Below, in pieces: positions 27,145 through 35,502 of a DNA stretch of 47,384 nt (positions are counted from its first letter, which is position 1; each line of letters starts with the position of its first letter). Source of the stretch: an uncultured Mycoplasmatota bacterium (lineage in GTDB: Bacteria > Bacillota_I > Bacilli_A > RF39 > UBA660). Made by a program: the position numbers and the translations under genes. Under the pieces are notes generated by a model. The model saw only the letters and a list, made by a program, of their open reading frames with translations. It was not told the origin of the DNA and ran no database searches. The DNA lies in assembly GCA_947303405.1 (NCBI GenBank), contig CAMYYH010000004.1:1-47384 (forward strand), given 5' to 3'.

Positions 27145-27320
27145 TGTGGAAAAATTAAAGAACTATTTATTTTTAAAATAATTATAAACAACTTATTCAC
27201 AAATATATCCACAATTAATCCTAGATAATTACTAAGATAAAATAATTTATCAACATAATCAACAAATTTATATAAACATATTAATAAACTTATAAACATA
27301 TCCACAAAAATGTGGATAAA
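27145..27320. other. oriC: oriC, dnaA-rpmH intergenic part: DnaA-box cluster
   Basis: The non-coding gap upstream of dnaA contains TTATTCACA (27193-27201), ATATCCACA (27205-27213 and 27298-27306), an exact TTATCCACA on the complement (27311-27319) and a near match TTTTCCACA (complement, 27145-27153). The last pair forms an inverted repeat, TATCCACA-AAAA-TGTGGATA. This is the expected incA/incB-type half of a bipartite origin, and gene orientation flips here. Confidence 0.85.
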
Positions 27321-27330
27321 CCGATATTCC

Positions 27331-27360
27331 TTGACTTTTCTTTTGAACTAATATTATAAT
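27331..27360 (+). promoter_or_regulatory. Promoter of rpmH
   Basis: TTGACT (27331-27336) and TATAAT (27355-27360) are 18 nt apart and lie just outside the DnaA boxes. Confidence 0.8.
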
Positions 27361-27393
27361 AAGGAAGCTTTATGAGATGTGGAGGTGTAATAT

Positions 27394-27519
27394 ATGAAAA
27401 GAACTTATCAACCAAATAATAGAAAAAGAGCTAAAAAACATGGTTTTTTTGCTAGAAAAGAATCAAACGTTTTAAATACAAGAAGACAAAAAGGACGTAA
27501 GAAAATCGTAGTTAAATAA
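27394..27519 (+). CDS. rpmH: 50S ribosomal protein L34
   Basis: A 41-aa basic protein, too short for the ORF track. It reads [24 protein letters not shown], then [14 protein letters not shown]. The N-terminal signature is canonical L34. It is about three residues shorter than the usual 44, the loss falling in the middle (normally RMSTKNGRKVL). The ribosome-binding site GGAGGTG is strong. The gene sits at its universal place beside the origin, followed by a terminator and rnpA. Confidence 0.96.
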   Translation: MKRTYQPNNRKRAKKHGFFARKESNVLNTRRQKGRKKIVVK

Positions 27520-27542
27520 ACCACTCATTAAGTGGTTTTTTA
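27517..27542 (+). terminator. Terminator after rpmH
   Basis: AACCACT/AGTGGTT with a CATTA loop is followed by six Ts. It probably attenuates, since rnpA follows at once. Confidence 0.75.
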
Positions 27543-27572
27543 TGTAAAAAAATAAAAAGGCAGGTTATTTTA

Positions 27573-27899
27573 GTGAGAAGATACGAAATGATCAAAGATC
27601 AAAATATCTTTAACACATTAATAAATAAAGGGAACTACAAAAAAAACAAGTATTTTGTCATTTACAATCTGACTAACGATAGCGATAAAACAAATTACGG
27701 AATTGCTATAAGTAAAAAATATGGTAATGCTGTAGAAAGAAACACTATAAAAAGAAAAGTTAGAGCTCTTATAGATAATAACCGAAATTTATTCCAAAAA
27801 GGTTTTAATTATATTATAATGATTAGAAAGGACTGCAAAAATACGGACTATAGTAAATTAAACGAAGCAATGATTGCAGTTATGAAAGAATTTAGGTGA
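27573..27899 (+). CDS. rnpA: Ribonuclease P protein component
   Basis: The protein cofactor of RNase P, 108 aa. It starts at GTG after AAAAGGCAGG and reads MRRYEMIKDQNIFNTLINKG. The RNA-binding signature KKYGNAVERNTIKRKVRALI is intact. Its position after rpmH and before yidC is the conserved one. Confidence 0.96.
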   Translation: MRRYEMIKDQNIFNTLINKGNYKKNKYFVIYNLTNDSDKTNYGIAISKKYGNAVERNTIKRKVRALIDNNRNLFQKGFNYIIMIRKDCKNTDYSKLNEAMIAVMKEFR

Positions 27900-27902
27900 A
27901 AC

Positions 27903-28844
27903 ATGAAAAAGAGAAACAAAATAATAGTATTGTTAATAGTTCTATTGTTATTAACAGGATGTTCAAAAACATTAAAAGTTAAAGATGAAATAATAAAATA
28001 TGAAAAAACTGGGCAAACACTAACATCGAATATATTATGTCAACCAGAAGAAAAAGAATTATTGGAGTTATATACTAAATATGATAAACATCTTCAAGTA
28101 AAAATGAAGAATTTACCAACTTGTAAAAAATTCACACCAAGTAAAATAAAGTATAAAAGCCTCTGGGAATCACTATTCGTTAAACCATTAGGATACATAA
28201 TATTACGGTTTGGCTACTTAATTAATAATATGGCAATTTCTGTTATGGTAATTGGCTTACTAATAAGAGTTATCTTATTACCAATTCAAATAAAAAGTAT
28301 TAAACAATCTGAAGCAATGAAGAAGGCTCAACCAGAATTAATGAAGATTGAAAAAAAATATGCTAATAGAGATGACAATGAAGCATTAATGGCTAAGAGT
28401 CAGGAAACTATGATGGTTTATAAAAAATATGGAATGAATCCAGTATCTGGATGTTTGCTAGCATTCATCCAACTACCAGTGTTCTTTTCTTTCTTAGAAG
28501 CAATCAATAGAATACCAGCAATATTTGAAGGAAGCTTCCTAGGAATGAATTTAGGGATGACTCCATCAACAGGAATAGCTCAACAAAAGTATATATATAT
28601 ATTATTAGTTATCTTAATAATAGTAACTACATATATATCTTTTAAGAAATCAATGACTGGTCAAACTAACCAACCACCAGAGATGCAACAACAAATGAAG
28701 ATGATGTTTATATTCATGATAATAATGATCTCATTCGCATCATTAAGCTTACCAACAGCGATTGCCCTATATTGGATAGTAACTAATGGATTTGCCGTTG
28801 TTCAAAATATTATTATTCAAAAAGTAGTAGGAAAGAAGGATTAA
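27903..28844 (+). CDS. yidC: Membrane protein insertase YidC/SpoIIIJ
   Basis: A 313-aa Oxa1/YidC insertase with a lipoprotein signal peptide (lipobox LLTGC), typical of Gram-positive YidC. The membrane core includes VMVIGLLIRVILLPIQIKSIKQSEAM, with the conserved hydrophilic-groove Arg, then PVSGCLLAFIQLPVFFSFLEAI and SLSLPTAIALYWIVTNGFAVVQN. It lies 3 nt after rnpA and 1 nt before jag, so the genes are probably one operon. Confidence 0.96.
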   Translation: MKKRNKIIVLLIVLLLLTGCSKTLKVKDEIIKYEKTGQTLTSNILCQPEEKELLELYTKYDKHLQVKMKNLPTCKKFTPSKIKYKSLWESLFVKPLGYIILRFGYLINNMAISVMVIGLLIRVILLPIQIKSIKQSEAMKKAQPELMKIEKKYANRDDNEALMAKSQETMMVYKKYGMNPVSGCLLAFIQLPVFFSFLEAINRIPAIFEGSFLGMNLGMTPSTGIAQQKYIYILLVILIIVTTYISFKKSMTGQTNQPPEMQQQMKMMFIFMIIMISFASLSLPTAIALYWIVTNGFAVVQNIIIQKVVGKKD

Positions 28845-28845
28845 T

Positions 28846-29487
28846 ATGAGTTTAAAAACAACCGAATACGAAGCTAAAACAAAAGAAGAAGCACTAACGA
28901 AAGCCTTAGAAGAACTAAATCTAACAGAGAAAGATATTATTTATAAATCTGAAGACAAAAAAGGAAAGCTATTTAAAGCAGCTTCTAGCATCGTAACAGT
29001 AGCAACTATTCAAGATATAGCTGATTACTTAAAAGAAGAATTAAAAGAATTAGTACAAAACATGGGTATTGAAGTAAATATTGAAGTAAGTATTAGAGAT
29101 GAACAAATTAACTTAAAGATGTATTCAGACATGAATAACATACTAATAGGAAAGAATGGCCAAACTCTAGTAGCTATCACTAATATCCTAAAACAAACAA
29201 TATTTAATGAAATGGGAAGATATCCATATATATTATTAGATGTTGAAAACTATAAAGAAAAGAAAATATCAAATATAGAAAGAACAGCCAAAAGAGTAGC
29301 TAGAGAAGTATCTAAGACAAAAGTAGACGCAACTCTAGAAAACATGAACTCATATGAAAGAAGAATAATTCATAATGTACTTTCAAACTATAAACATGTA
29401 GTAACAGTAAGTGAAGGGGAAGAACCTAATAGACACGTTGTTATTAAATATGTTGAAAGCAAAGAAGAAACAAACGAAGAAGAATAA
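28846..29487 (+). CDS. jag: Jag/KhpB RNA-binding protein
   Basis: A 213-aa protein with an N-terminal Jag domain (TTEYEAKTKEEALTKALEELN), a KH domain (ILIGKNGQTLVAI, a GxxG loop) and a C-terminal R3H domain (NSYERRIIHNVLSNYKHVVTVSEGEEPNRHVVI). KhpB pairs with KhpA as a global RNA-binding factor linked to cell elongation. It follows yidC directly, as in most Bacillota, and a terminator ends the operon. Confidence 0.95.
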   Translation: MSLKTTEYEAKTKEEALTKALEELNLTEKDIIYKSEDKKGKLFKAASSIVTVATIQDIADYLKEELKELVQNMGIEVNIEVSIRDEQINLKMYSDMNNILIGKNGQTLVAITNILKQTIFNEMGRYPYILLDVENYKEKKISNIERTAKRVAREVSKTKVDATLENMNSYERRIIHNVLSNYKHVVTVSEGEEPNRHVVIKYVESKEETNEEE

Positions 29488-29514
29488 AATCCACTTACAA
29501 AGTGGATTTTTTTT
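29488..29514 (+). terminator. Terminator after jag
   Basis: AATCCACTT/AAGTGGATT with a 3-nt loop is followed by eight Ts. Confidence 0.88.
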
Positions 29515-29536
29515 ATAATGATTAGATGGTAAAATT

Positions 29537-29550
29537 ATTTCCCAGGAAAT
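29537..29550. promoter_or_regulatory. Noc-binding sequence upstream of mnmE (distal)
   Basis: ATTTCCCAGGAAAT matches the NBS at 13 of 14 positions, within a longer dyad AAAATTATTTCCC..GGAAATAATTTT. It is centred 55 bp from the next NBS. Confidence 0.8.
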
Positions 29551-29591
29551 AATTTTACATGTACTAGTCAAAAGCTGAAAAAACAAAAATT

Positions 29592-29605
29592 ATTTCCCGG
29601 GAAAT
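29592..29605. promoter_or_regulatory. Noc-binding sequence overlapping the mnmE promoter
   Basis: A perfect ATTTCCCGGGAAAT. TATAAT at 29616-29621 places the expected -35 hexamer at about 29593-29598, inside this palindrome, so bound protein should affect transcription of the mnmE-mnmG-rsmG-noc cluster. Confidence 0.85.
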
Positions 29606-29643
29606 AATTTTATGCTATAATACCACCGAATGGAGATGGATTT

Positions 29644-30999
29644 ATGAACGACACAATATGCGCAATTTCCACGGCTCAAGGCGTTGGTGCAATAGCAATT
29701 ATAAGAGTAAGTGGAATAGATGCAATCAAAATAGTTAACAAAATATTTAAAGGTAAAGACCTTACTAAAGTAAAAAGTCACACAATTAACTATGGTCATA
29801 TAGTTGATAAAAAAAAGACAATAGATGAAGTTCTTATCTCAGTAATGAAATCTCCAAAGACATTTACTAGCGAAGATACAGTAGAAATTAATACTCATGG
29901 GGGAATAGCCCCAACTAATCAAGTACTAGAGTTACTATTAACTAATGGTTGTCGTTTGGCTGAACCTGGTGAATTCACTAAAAGAGCCTTTTTAAACGGA
30001 AGAATAGATCTCCTAGAAGCAGAAGCAGTAATGGATAAAATAAATGCTCAAACAGAAAAACAAAATGAAATGGCTAATAACCAAATAAAGGGGAAAGTAT
30101 CAAAACTTATTGATGATTTACGTGATGATATGGTTCAAATAATATCTAATATAAATGTTAATATAGATTATCCTGAGTACGATGATGTCGATATTATTAC
30201 TAACGATATCCTAGTGCCTAAAATTAAAAAGCTAAAAGAGAAGATTATTAAAATAATTGAAGAGAGTAAGAATGGAGAAATAATTAAGAATGGTATTACT
30301 ACCTGTATAGTAGGGGAACCAAATGTTGGGAAAAGTAGTCTTTTAAATGCGCTTCTCGATGAAAACAAAGCAATCGTTACTGATATAGCAGGAACCACAA
30401 GAGATATAGTAGAAGGTAGGATAATAATAGATGGAATCCCATTAAACATAATAGATACAGCTGGCATAAGAAAAACTAACAATATAATCGAATCAATAGG
30501 GGTAGAAAAGAGTAAAGAAATGCTTAATAAAGCAGATTTAGTACTACTCGTATTAAATAACAATTCTAAATTAACCAAAGATATAAAAGAACTATATAAT
30601 AAGATTAAGAACAAAAATCATATTATTATAGTCAATAAAATAGACTTAGAAAACAAACTAGATCTAAACTATTTCCCTCAAAATCATATTATTAAAATGT
30701 CACTAAAGACTAAACGGGGAATTAATAAACTAAAAGAAAAGATAAAAGAAGAATTCAATCTTGAAAAGATAGAGACAGAAGATCCAACATACTTAAGTAA
30801 CACTCGAAGTATAGCTATTCTTAAGAATTGTTTAAAAAGTATAAAAGATGTTGAAGCAAGTATAAAAAATGATATTCCAATTGATATGTTAGAAATAGAT
30901 ATAACTAATATCTGGCAAGAATTAGGAAAAATTAATGGGAAATACTATGATGAAGAGTTACTAGATGAAATGTTTAGTAGATTTTGCTTAGGAAAGTAA
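29644..30999 (+). CDS. mnmE: tRNA uridine-5-carboxymethylaminomethyl modification GTPase MnmE
   Basis: MnmE, with MnmG, modifies the wobble U34 of several tRNAs. The 451-aa length is normal. The N-terminal folate-binding domain shows TICAISTAQGVGAIAIIRVSG. The G domain has GEPNVGKSSLLNAL, a TTRD switch (AGTTRDIVEG), DTAGIR and NKID. It ends with the catalytic C-x-G-K (FCLGK). NBS palindromes flank it on both sides. Confidence 0.97.
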   Translation: MNDTICAISTAQGVGAIAIIRVSGIDAIKIVNKIFKGKDLTKVKSHTINYGHIVDKKKTIDEVLISVMKSPKTFTSEDTVEINTHGGIAPTNQVLELLLTNGCRLAEPGEFTKRAFLNGRIDLLEAEAVMDKINAQTEKQNEMANNQIKGKVSKLIDDLRDDMVQIISNINVNIDYPEYDDVDIITNDILVPKIKKLKEKIIKIIEESKNGEIIKNGITTCIVGEPNVGKSSLLNALLDENKAIVTDIAGTTRDIVEGRIIIDGIPLNIIDTAGIRKTNNIIESIGVEKSKEMLNKADLVLLVLNNNSKLTKDIKELYNKIKNKNHIIIVNKIDLENKLDLNYFPQNHIIKMSLKTKRGINKLKEKIKEEFNLEKIETEDPTYLSNTRSIAILKNCLKSIKDVEASIKNDIPIDMLEIDITNIWQELGKINGKYYDEELLDEMFSRFCLGK

Positions 31000-31003
31000 A
31001 ATT

Positions 31004-31017
31004 ATTTCCCGGGAAAT
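31004..31017. promoter_or_regulatory. Noc-binding sequence between mnmE and mnmG
   Basis: A perfect ATTTCCCGGGAAAT with the extended dyad AAAATTATTTCCCGGGAAATAATTT begins 4 bp after the mnmE stop and ends about 15 bp before the mnmG ribosome-binding site. Confidence 0.85.
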
Positions 31018-31043
31018 AATTTATAATAAAAAGAGGTGACAAT

Positions 31044-32915
31044 ATGAACTATGAAATAATAGTTGTTGGTGGGGGCCATGCCGGATGCGAAGCGGCTTAT
31101 GCTTCAGCAAAAAAAGGCCATAAGACCCTACTAATTACAAGTAATATAAAAAACATTGCCGATATGCCATGTAATCCTCATATAGGTGGTAGTGCAAAAG
31201 GTATAGTCGTTAGAGAAATAGATGCGTTAGGTGGAATAATGGGGAAAGTAGCAGATAAAACGCATTTACAAATAAAAATGCTTAATAGCGCTAAAGGGCC
31301 AGCCGTTCAAGCTCTAAGAGCGCAAGGAGATAAGATAGCTTATCCTAAAGAGATGCTGGCGAATTTAAATAGTTTAAACAATTTAACTATTCAAGAAGGA
31401 ATGGTTGAAGACTTAATAATAGAAGAAAATACAGCAAAAGGAGTTACTTTAGAAGACGGTACAAAGATTATTTCCCAAAAGGTAATTCTAACAACTGGGA
31501 CCTACTTAAAAGCCGATATTTTGGTAGGTAGTACACGAACGAGGCAAGGTCCTCACGGAGAAAAACCATCTAACCATTTAAGTGATAAACTCAAAGAATA
31601 TGGATTTAATATTATTAGATTAAAGACAGGTACACCTCAAAGAATAGATAGAAAAACAATCGATTTTTCTAAAACAAAACTAGAACCAGGTGACAATAAA
31701 TTACTAACATTCAGTTTTGACTTAAAGCCATGTTACAAAATAGAAGATCAAGAACCATGTTATCTAACTTACACTACAGGTGAAACACACAAGATAATAA
31801 TGGATAACTTAAATAAATCAAGTATGTATGGGGGATTAGATGATATCAAAGGTATTGGTCCAAGATATTGTCCATCTATCGAAGATAAAGTGGTGAGATT
31901 TAAAGATAAAGAAAGACACCAACTATTCTTAGAACCAGAAAGTAGATACTATGACGATATATATGTTCAAGGATTTTCTACCTCTATGCCACCCGAAATT
32001 CAAGAAAAAATGGTTCATTCACTACCAGGATTAGAGAAAGCTAAGATATTAAAATACGGTTATGCTATCGAATATGATGCAATTTATCCAACGCAATTAA
32101 ATGCTTCATTAGAAACAAAAGTAATAAAGAACCTTTATACAGCTGGGCAAATAAATGGTACAAGTGGCTACGAAGAAGCAGCCTGTCAGGGATTAATGGC
32201 AGGAATAAATGCGGCATTATCTATAGAAGGTAAAGAACCATTAATTCTTAAACGTTCAGATGCGTATATAGGAGTATTAATAGATGATCTAATTACAAAG
32301 GGAATTAGAGACCCTTATAGGTTACTATCTAGTAGAGCTGAGTTTAGGTTAATACTAAGAAGTGATAATGCGGATTTAAGATTAAGAAAAATAGGCTATG
32401 AAGTTGGTCTCATTTCCCACGAACAACTAGAAAGATTACTTACAAAAGAGAAAGAAATAGAAGAATTAAAACAATTCTTGAAAGATAACAAGATTAAAAT
32501 AAATGATAACAATCAAGACTTATTTAAAGCAAATGGTATTAATGTTTCAAACACAACCATATCTTTAGAACAATTAATAAAAAGACCTCAGGTAACAATG
32601 TCATTTCTAGAACAACTAATTAATATACCTTTCAAAGAAGAAATTAAAGAACAAGTAGAAATAAACTATAAATATGAAGGATATATTAAGAAAGCAATAG
32701 CTGAGGCTGATAAGATGTTAAAATTAGAGAAAAAACAAATACCAGACGATATCGATTATTATAAGATTAAAAATATCGCTTCTGAGGCTAGACAAAAACT
32801 AAATGAAGTACGTCCTAAAACAATTGCTCAAGCTATAAGAATAAGTGGTGTTAATCCATCTGATATCGCCGTATTATCAGTATATTTAAAGAAAGAGTAT
32901 AATAATCATGAATAA
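31044..32915 (+). CDS. mnmG: tRNA uridine-5-carboxymethylaminomethyl modification enzyme MnmG
   Basis: The FAD-dependent partner of MnmE, 623 aa. It has the FAD-binding motif VVGGGHAGCEAAYA, the conserved PCNPHIGGSAKG and LRAQGDKIAYPK segments, and the C-terminal MnmE-binding helical region (EARQKLNEVRPKTIAQAIRISGVNPSDIAVL). It follows mnmE and overlaps rsmG by 8 nt. Confidence 0.97.
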   Translation: MNYEIIVVGGGHAGCEAAYASAKKGHKTLLITSNIKNIADMPCNPHIGGSAKGIVVREIDALGGIMGKVADKTHLQIKMLNSAKGPAVQALRAQGDKIAYPKEMLANLNSLNNLTIQEGMVEDLIIEENTAKGVTLEDGTKIISQKVILTTGTYLKADILVGSTRTRQGPHGEKPSNHLSDKLKEYGFNIIRLKTGTPQRIDRKTIDFSKTKLEPGDNKLLTFSFDLKPCYKIEDQEPCYLTYTTGETHKIIMDNLNKSSMYGGLDDIKGIGPRYCPSIEDKVVRFKDKERHQLFLEPESRYYDDIYVQGFSTSMPPEIQEKMVHSLPGLEKAKILKYGYAIEYDAIYPTQLNASLETKVIKNLYTAGQINGTSGYEEAACQGLMAGINAALSIEGKEPLILKRSDAYIGVLIDDLITKGIRDPYRLLSSRAEFRLILRSDNADLRLRKIGYEVGLISHEQLERLLTKEKEIEELKQFLKDNKIKINDNNQDLFKANGINVSNTTISLEQLIKRPQVTMSFLEQLINIPFKEEIKEQVEINYKYEGYIKKAIAEADKMLKLEKKQIPDDIDYYKIKNIASEARQKLNEVRPKTIAQAIRISGVNPSDIAVLSVYLKKEYNNHE

Positions 32916-33624
32916 AGATCTATTTATAAAAGAATTAGAAAAAATAGGTATTGAACCAACATCAATTCAATTAAAGCAATTAGAAGTGTATATGAAATTT
33001 TTAATAGAGTACAATTCACATACTAATCTAACAGCTATAAAAGAACCTGAAGATATCTACCTTAAGCACTTCTATGATTCTCTGGTAATAGCTAGGTATC
33101 ATATTTTTACTAATGAAAAAGTATTAGATATTGGTACAGGACCAGGTTTTCCAGGAATGATATTAAAAATATTCTTTCCAAATATTAGACTAACATTACT
33201 AGATTCCAATAATAAAAAGATAAAATTTTTAATAGAACTAGCAAGTAAACTAGGTATAGAAAATATTGAAATAATATGTGGAAGAGCGGAAGAAATAATA
33301 AACAAAAAAAGAGAAGAATACGATATAGTCACATCAAGAGCAGTAAGCAACTTAACCACTTTAAGTGAACTATCTTTACCTTTTGTAAAAATAGGTGGCT
33401 ACTTTATTCCTCTTAAAGGACAAAACAAAGAAGAAATAATAGAGGCGGAAGACGCTATTGAAATACTGGGAGGTATTCTAGAAAACGAGTATAACTATGA
33501 ATTACCAATTGAAAAAAGTAAAAGAACAATAATAGTAATAAAAAAGATAAATAACTCTCCTTCCAAATACCCTCGTCAGTATGGCAAAATAGTCAAAAAT
33601 CCATTGAAAAAAACAAGTAAATAA
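32908..33624 (+). CDS. rsmG: 16S rRNA (guanine527-N7)-methyltransferase
   Basis: RsmG methylates G527 in the 530 loop of 16S rRNA. The 238-aa protein contains NLTAIKEPEDIYLKHFYDSL and the SAM motif VLDIGTGPGFPGM. DIVTSRAVSNLTTL and the C-terminal PSKYPRQYGKIVKNPL signature are present. It overlaps mnmG by 8 nt and precedes the ParB/Noc gene, the standard order. Confidence 0.96.
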   Translation: MNKDLFIKELEKIGIEPTSIQLKQLEVYMKFLIEYNSHTNLTAIKEPEDIYLKHFYDSLVIARYHIFTNEKVLDIGTGPGFPGMILKIFFPNIRLTLLDSNNKKIKFLIELASKLGIENIEIICGRAEEIINKKREEYDIVTSRAVSNLTTLSELSLPFVKIGGYFIPLKGQNKEEIIEAEDAIEILGGILENEYNYELPIEKSKRTIIVIKKINNSPSKYPRQYGKIVKNPLKKTSK

Positions 33625-33668
33625 GATATATTAAGTATAATAGGAAGTAATAACAAGGGGATGATATA

Positions 33669-35099
33669 ATGAACTTAGATCAAACTGTTATACAAGTACA
33701 CATAGAAGACATAATACCAAATAGATTCCAACCAAGGTTAAATTTTGATGAAAAATCCCTTCAAGAATTAGCAGAATCGATTAAAGAACATGGTATTATC
33801 CAACCTTTAGTATTAAGGAAATTAGGAGATAAATATGAAATAATTGCTGGAGAAAGAAGATTTAAAGCAGCGCAAATAGCAGGATTATCAACAGTACCAG
33901 CTGTTATTTCTAATATTGATGATAACAAAGCAGCTGAAGTAGCTATCGCTGAAAACGTTCAAAGAGTTAATTTAACAGCTATAGAAGAAGCGAGATCTTA
34001 TAAGAATCTACTTGATAAAGGCTACCTAACTCAAGAAGGGTTAGCAAAGAAAATGGGATTATCCCAACCAGCTATTGCTAATAAATTGCGGCTACTAAAT
34101 CTTGATGACGAAGTTCAACAAGCTCTTTTAGATGAAAAAATATCTGAAAGACATGCCCGTACTTTGCTTACAATTCCTAATAAAGAAGCTCAAAGAGAGT
34201 GGCTTCATAGAATTATAAATGAAAGATTAACTGTCAGACAACTAGATATGGAATTGAAAAAGTCTAATATTCAGACTGAAGATAATTCAGAAGATGACGA
34301 AACAGGTGGAGGAGTTCCACTAGTAAATAGCAAACCATCTATAGAAGACATGAAGGCTAATTCCGTAGACATCTTTGACAAAGGTAAAAAAATGACTGTT
34401 GAAGAAATGATGAAACCGACTGAAGTTATCAATGAAGAAATAGAAACACTAGACATGGATGATAATACTCAACCAGAACCTATTAGCCAACCAGTAATAG
34501 AGGCTCCTAATTCAACTGATAACTGGGACGAAAACCCATTTGAACAAGAGGAAAAACCAGAAGATAATAAGTTCTTCAACTTTACTGAAAATCAAGAAGT
34601 AAAAAAAGAAGAAGAACCTCTTTCAACAAAAGAAGAAAGCTCAACTAATAATGGCTTTGAAATAATTGATTTTTCAAATAATAATGAAAAAGATAATAAT
34701 CAAAATAATCCTTTCTTAACAGCCGATGATAATAATAGTGATAATAAAGAAGAAACTAGCTATAAACCAATAAATATGGAAGACAATTCTCGTATTAATA
34801 CTGAATTCAATATCAGCTCAAATAATAAATTCTTTACTCCAACCCTAAATGAGAGACAAGAAGTAGAATTGATTAATAAAGAAGAAAAAGTAGAAAATCC
34901 AATGGATAGGGTTAAAGAATTGGCTCCTTCATATCAAGAAGATGAAGAAGATCATTCTGATACCACCCTAAAAGATACTATTAATACAATAAGAAACTGC
35001 TTAGAGGGATTAGGTAAAAAAGGAGTATATGCTGAAGTAGAAGAAATAGACTTCCAAAATTATTATCAAATAACTATAAAAATACCTAAAGACAACTAA
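33669..35099 (+). CDS. noc: ParB/Noc-family DNA-binding protein, Noc-type recognition helix
   Basis: A 476-aa CTPase-fold ParB-family protein with RFQPR, the nucleotide motifs GERRFKAAQIAG and ENVQR, and a helix-turn-helix LSQPAIANKLRLLNLDDEV...SERHARTLL. At the four positions reported to separate ParB (R/T/A/G) from Noc (Q/K/K/R) it reads Q, K, N, R, so it is mostly Noc-like. It lacks the N-terminal amphipathic membrane helix of Bacillus Noc. Instead it has a long acidic, Asn-rich, probably disordered region (about residues 195-410) and a small C-terminal domain (LKDTINTIRNCLEGLG...YYQITIKIPK). No parA follows. NBS sites in the window support a Noc role. Confidence 0.75.
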   Translation: MNLDQTVIQVHIEDIIPNRFQPRLNFDEKSLQELAESIKEHGIIQPLVLRKLGDKYEIIAGERRFKAAQIAGLSTVPAVISNIDDNKAAEVAIAENVQRVNLTAIEEARSYKNLLDKGYLTQEGLAKKMGLSQPAIANKLRLLNLDDEVQQALLDEKISERHARTLLTIPNKEAQREWLHRIINERLTVRQLDMELKKSNIQTEDNSEDDETGGGVPLVNSKPSIEDMKANSVDIFDKGKKMTVEEMMKPTEVINEEIETLDMDDNTQPEPISQPVIEAPNSTDNWDENPFEQEEKPEDNKFFNFTENQEVKKEEEPLSTKEESSTNNGFEIIDFSNNNEKDNNQNNPFLTADDNNSDNKEETSYKPINMEDNSRINTEFNISSNNKFFTPTLNERQEVELINKEEKVENPMDRVKELAPSYQEDEEDHSDTTLKDTINTIRNCLEGLGKKGVYAEVEEIDFQNYYQITIKIPKDN

Positions 35100-35136
35100 T
35101 CAAATTAGTTGTTTTTAAATAACAATGTGCTATAAT
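35092..35136 (+). terminator. noc terminator merged with the next promoter
   Basis: ACAACTAAT/ATTAGTTGT with five Ts ends noc (35092-35116). Its T-arm contains TTGTTT (35109-35114), which lies 16 nt before TATAAT (35131-35136), a promoter for the next gene. Confidence 0.65.
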
Positions 35137-35159
35137 CTCTTAACAAAGGGGCTATCTAT

Positions 35160-35498
35160 ATGATAAAAAAATATAACTTTTTTATATATAAAAACAACAT
35201 AGTAGTAGAAGAATATCGGGACATTAAAGGAATATCTAATAACAATAGTATAGTATTAAACATTAATAAAATAAAAACTACCCTAAAAGATAAAATTTTT
35301 ATAAGAGAAAACAATGAATTCAAATTTGAACTAGATATCCTTAATAAAAAAAGCCTTTATATACTAAAAGAGCACAATTTAAAATACGATATCAAAGTAA
35401 GAAAATCCACAATAAAAGAACAAAAAAACAAGATTATAATAGAATATGATATAGAAACAAACGAAGATTTAATTAAAATAGAAATAGAAAGATTGTGA
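35160..35498 (+). CDS. DUF1934 (YwiB)-like small beta-barrel protein
   Basis: A 112-aa protein without signal peptide, rich in beta-strand pattern. The C-terminal part (YILKEHNLKYDIKVRKSTIKEQKNKIIIEYDIETNEDLIKIEIERL) resembles the end of DUF1934/YwiB proteins. In Bacillus ywiB lies directly upstream of argS, as here (4-nt gap). The family's function is unknown. The call rests largely on position and weak similarity. Confidence 0.6.
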   Translation: MIKKYNFFIYKNNIVVEEYRDIKGISNNNSIVLNINKIKTTLKDKIFIRENNEFKFELDILNKKSLYILKEHNLKYDIKVRKSTIKEQKNKIIIEYDIETNEDLIKIEIERL

Positions 35499-35502
35499 TA
35501 AT

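Noticed and set aside
27120-27305. Minus-strand 61-aa ORF in the origin
   Set aside because: It lies entirely in the DnaA-box region, and its composition simply reflects AT-rich DNA.
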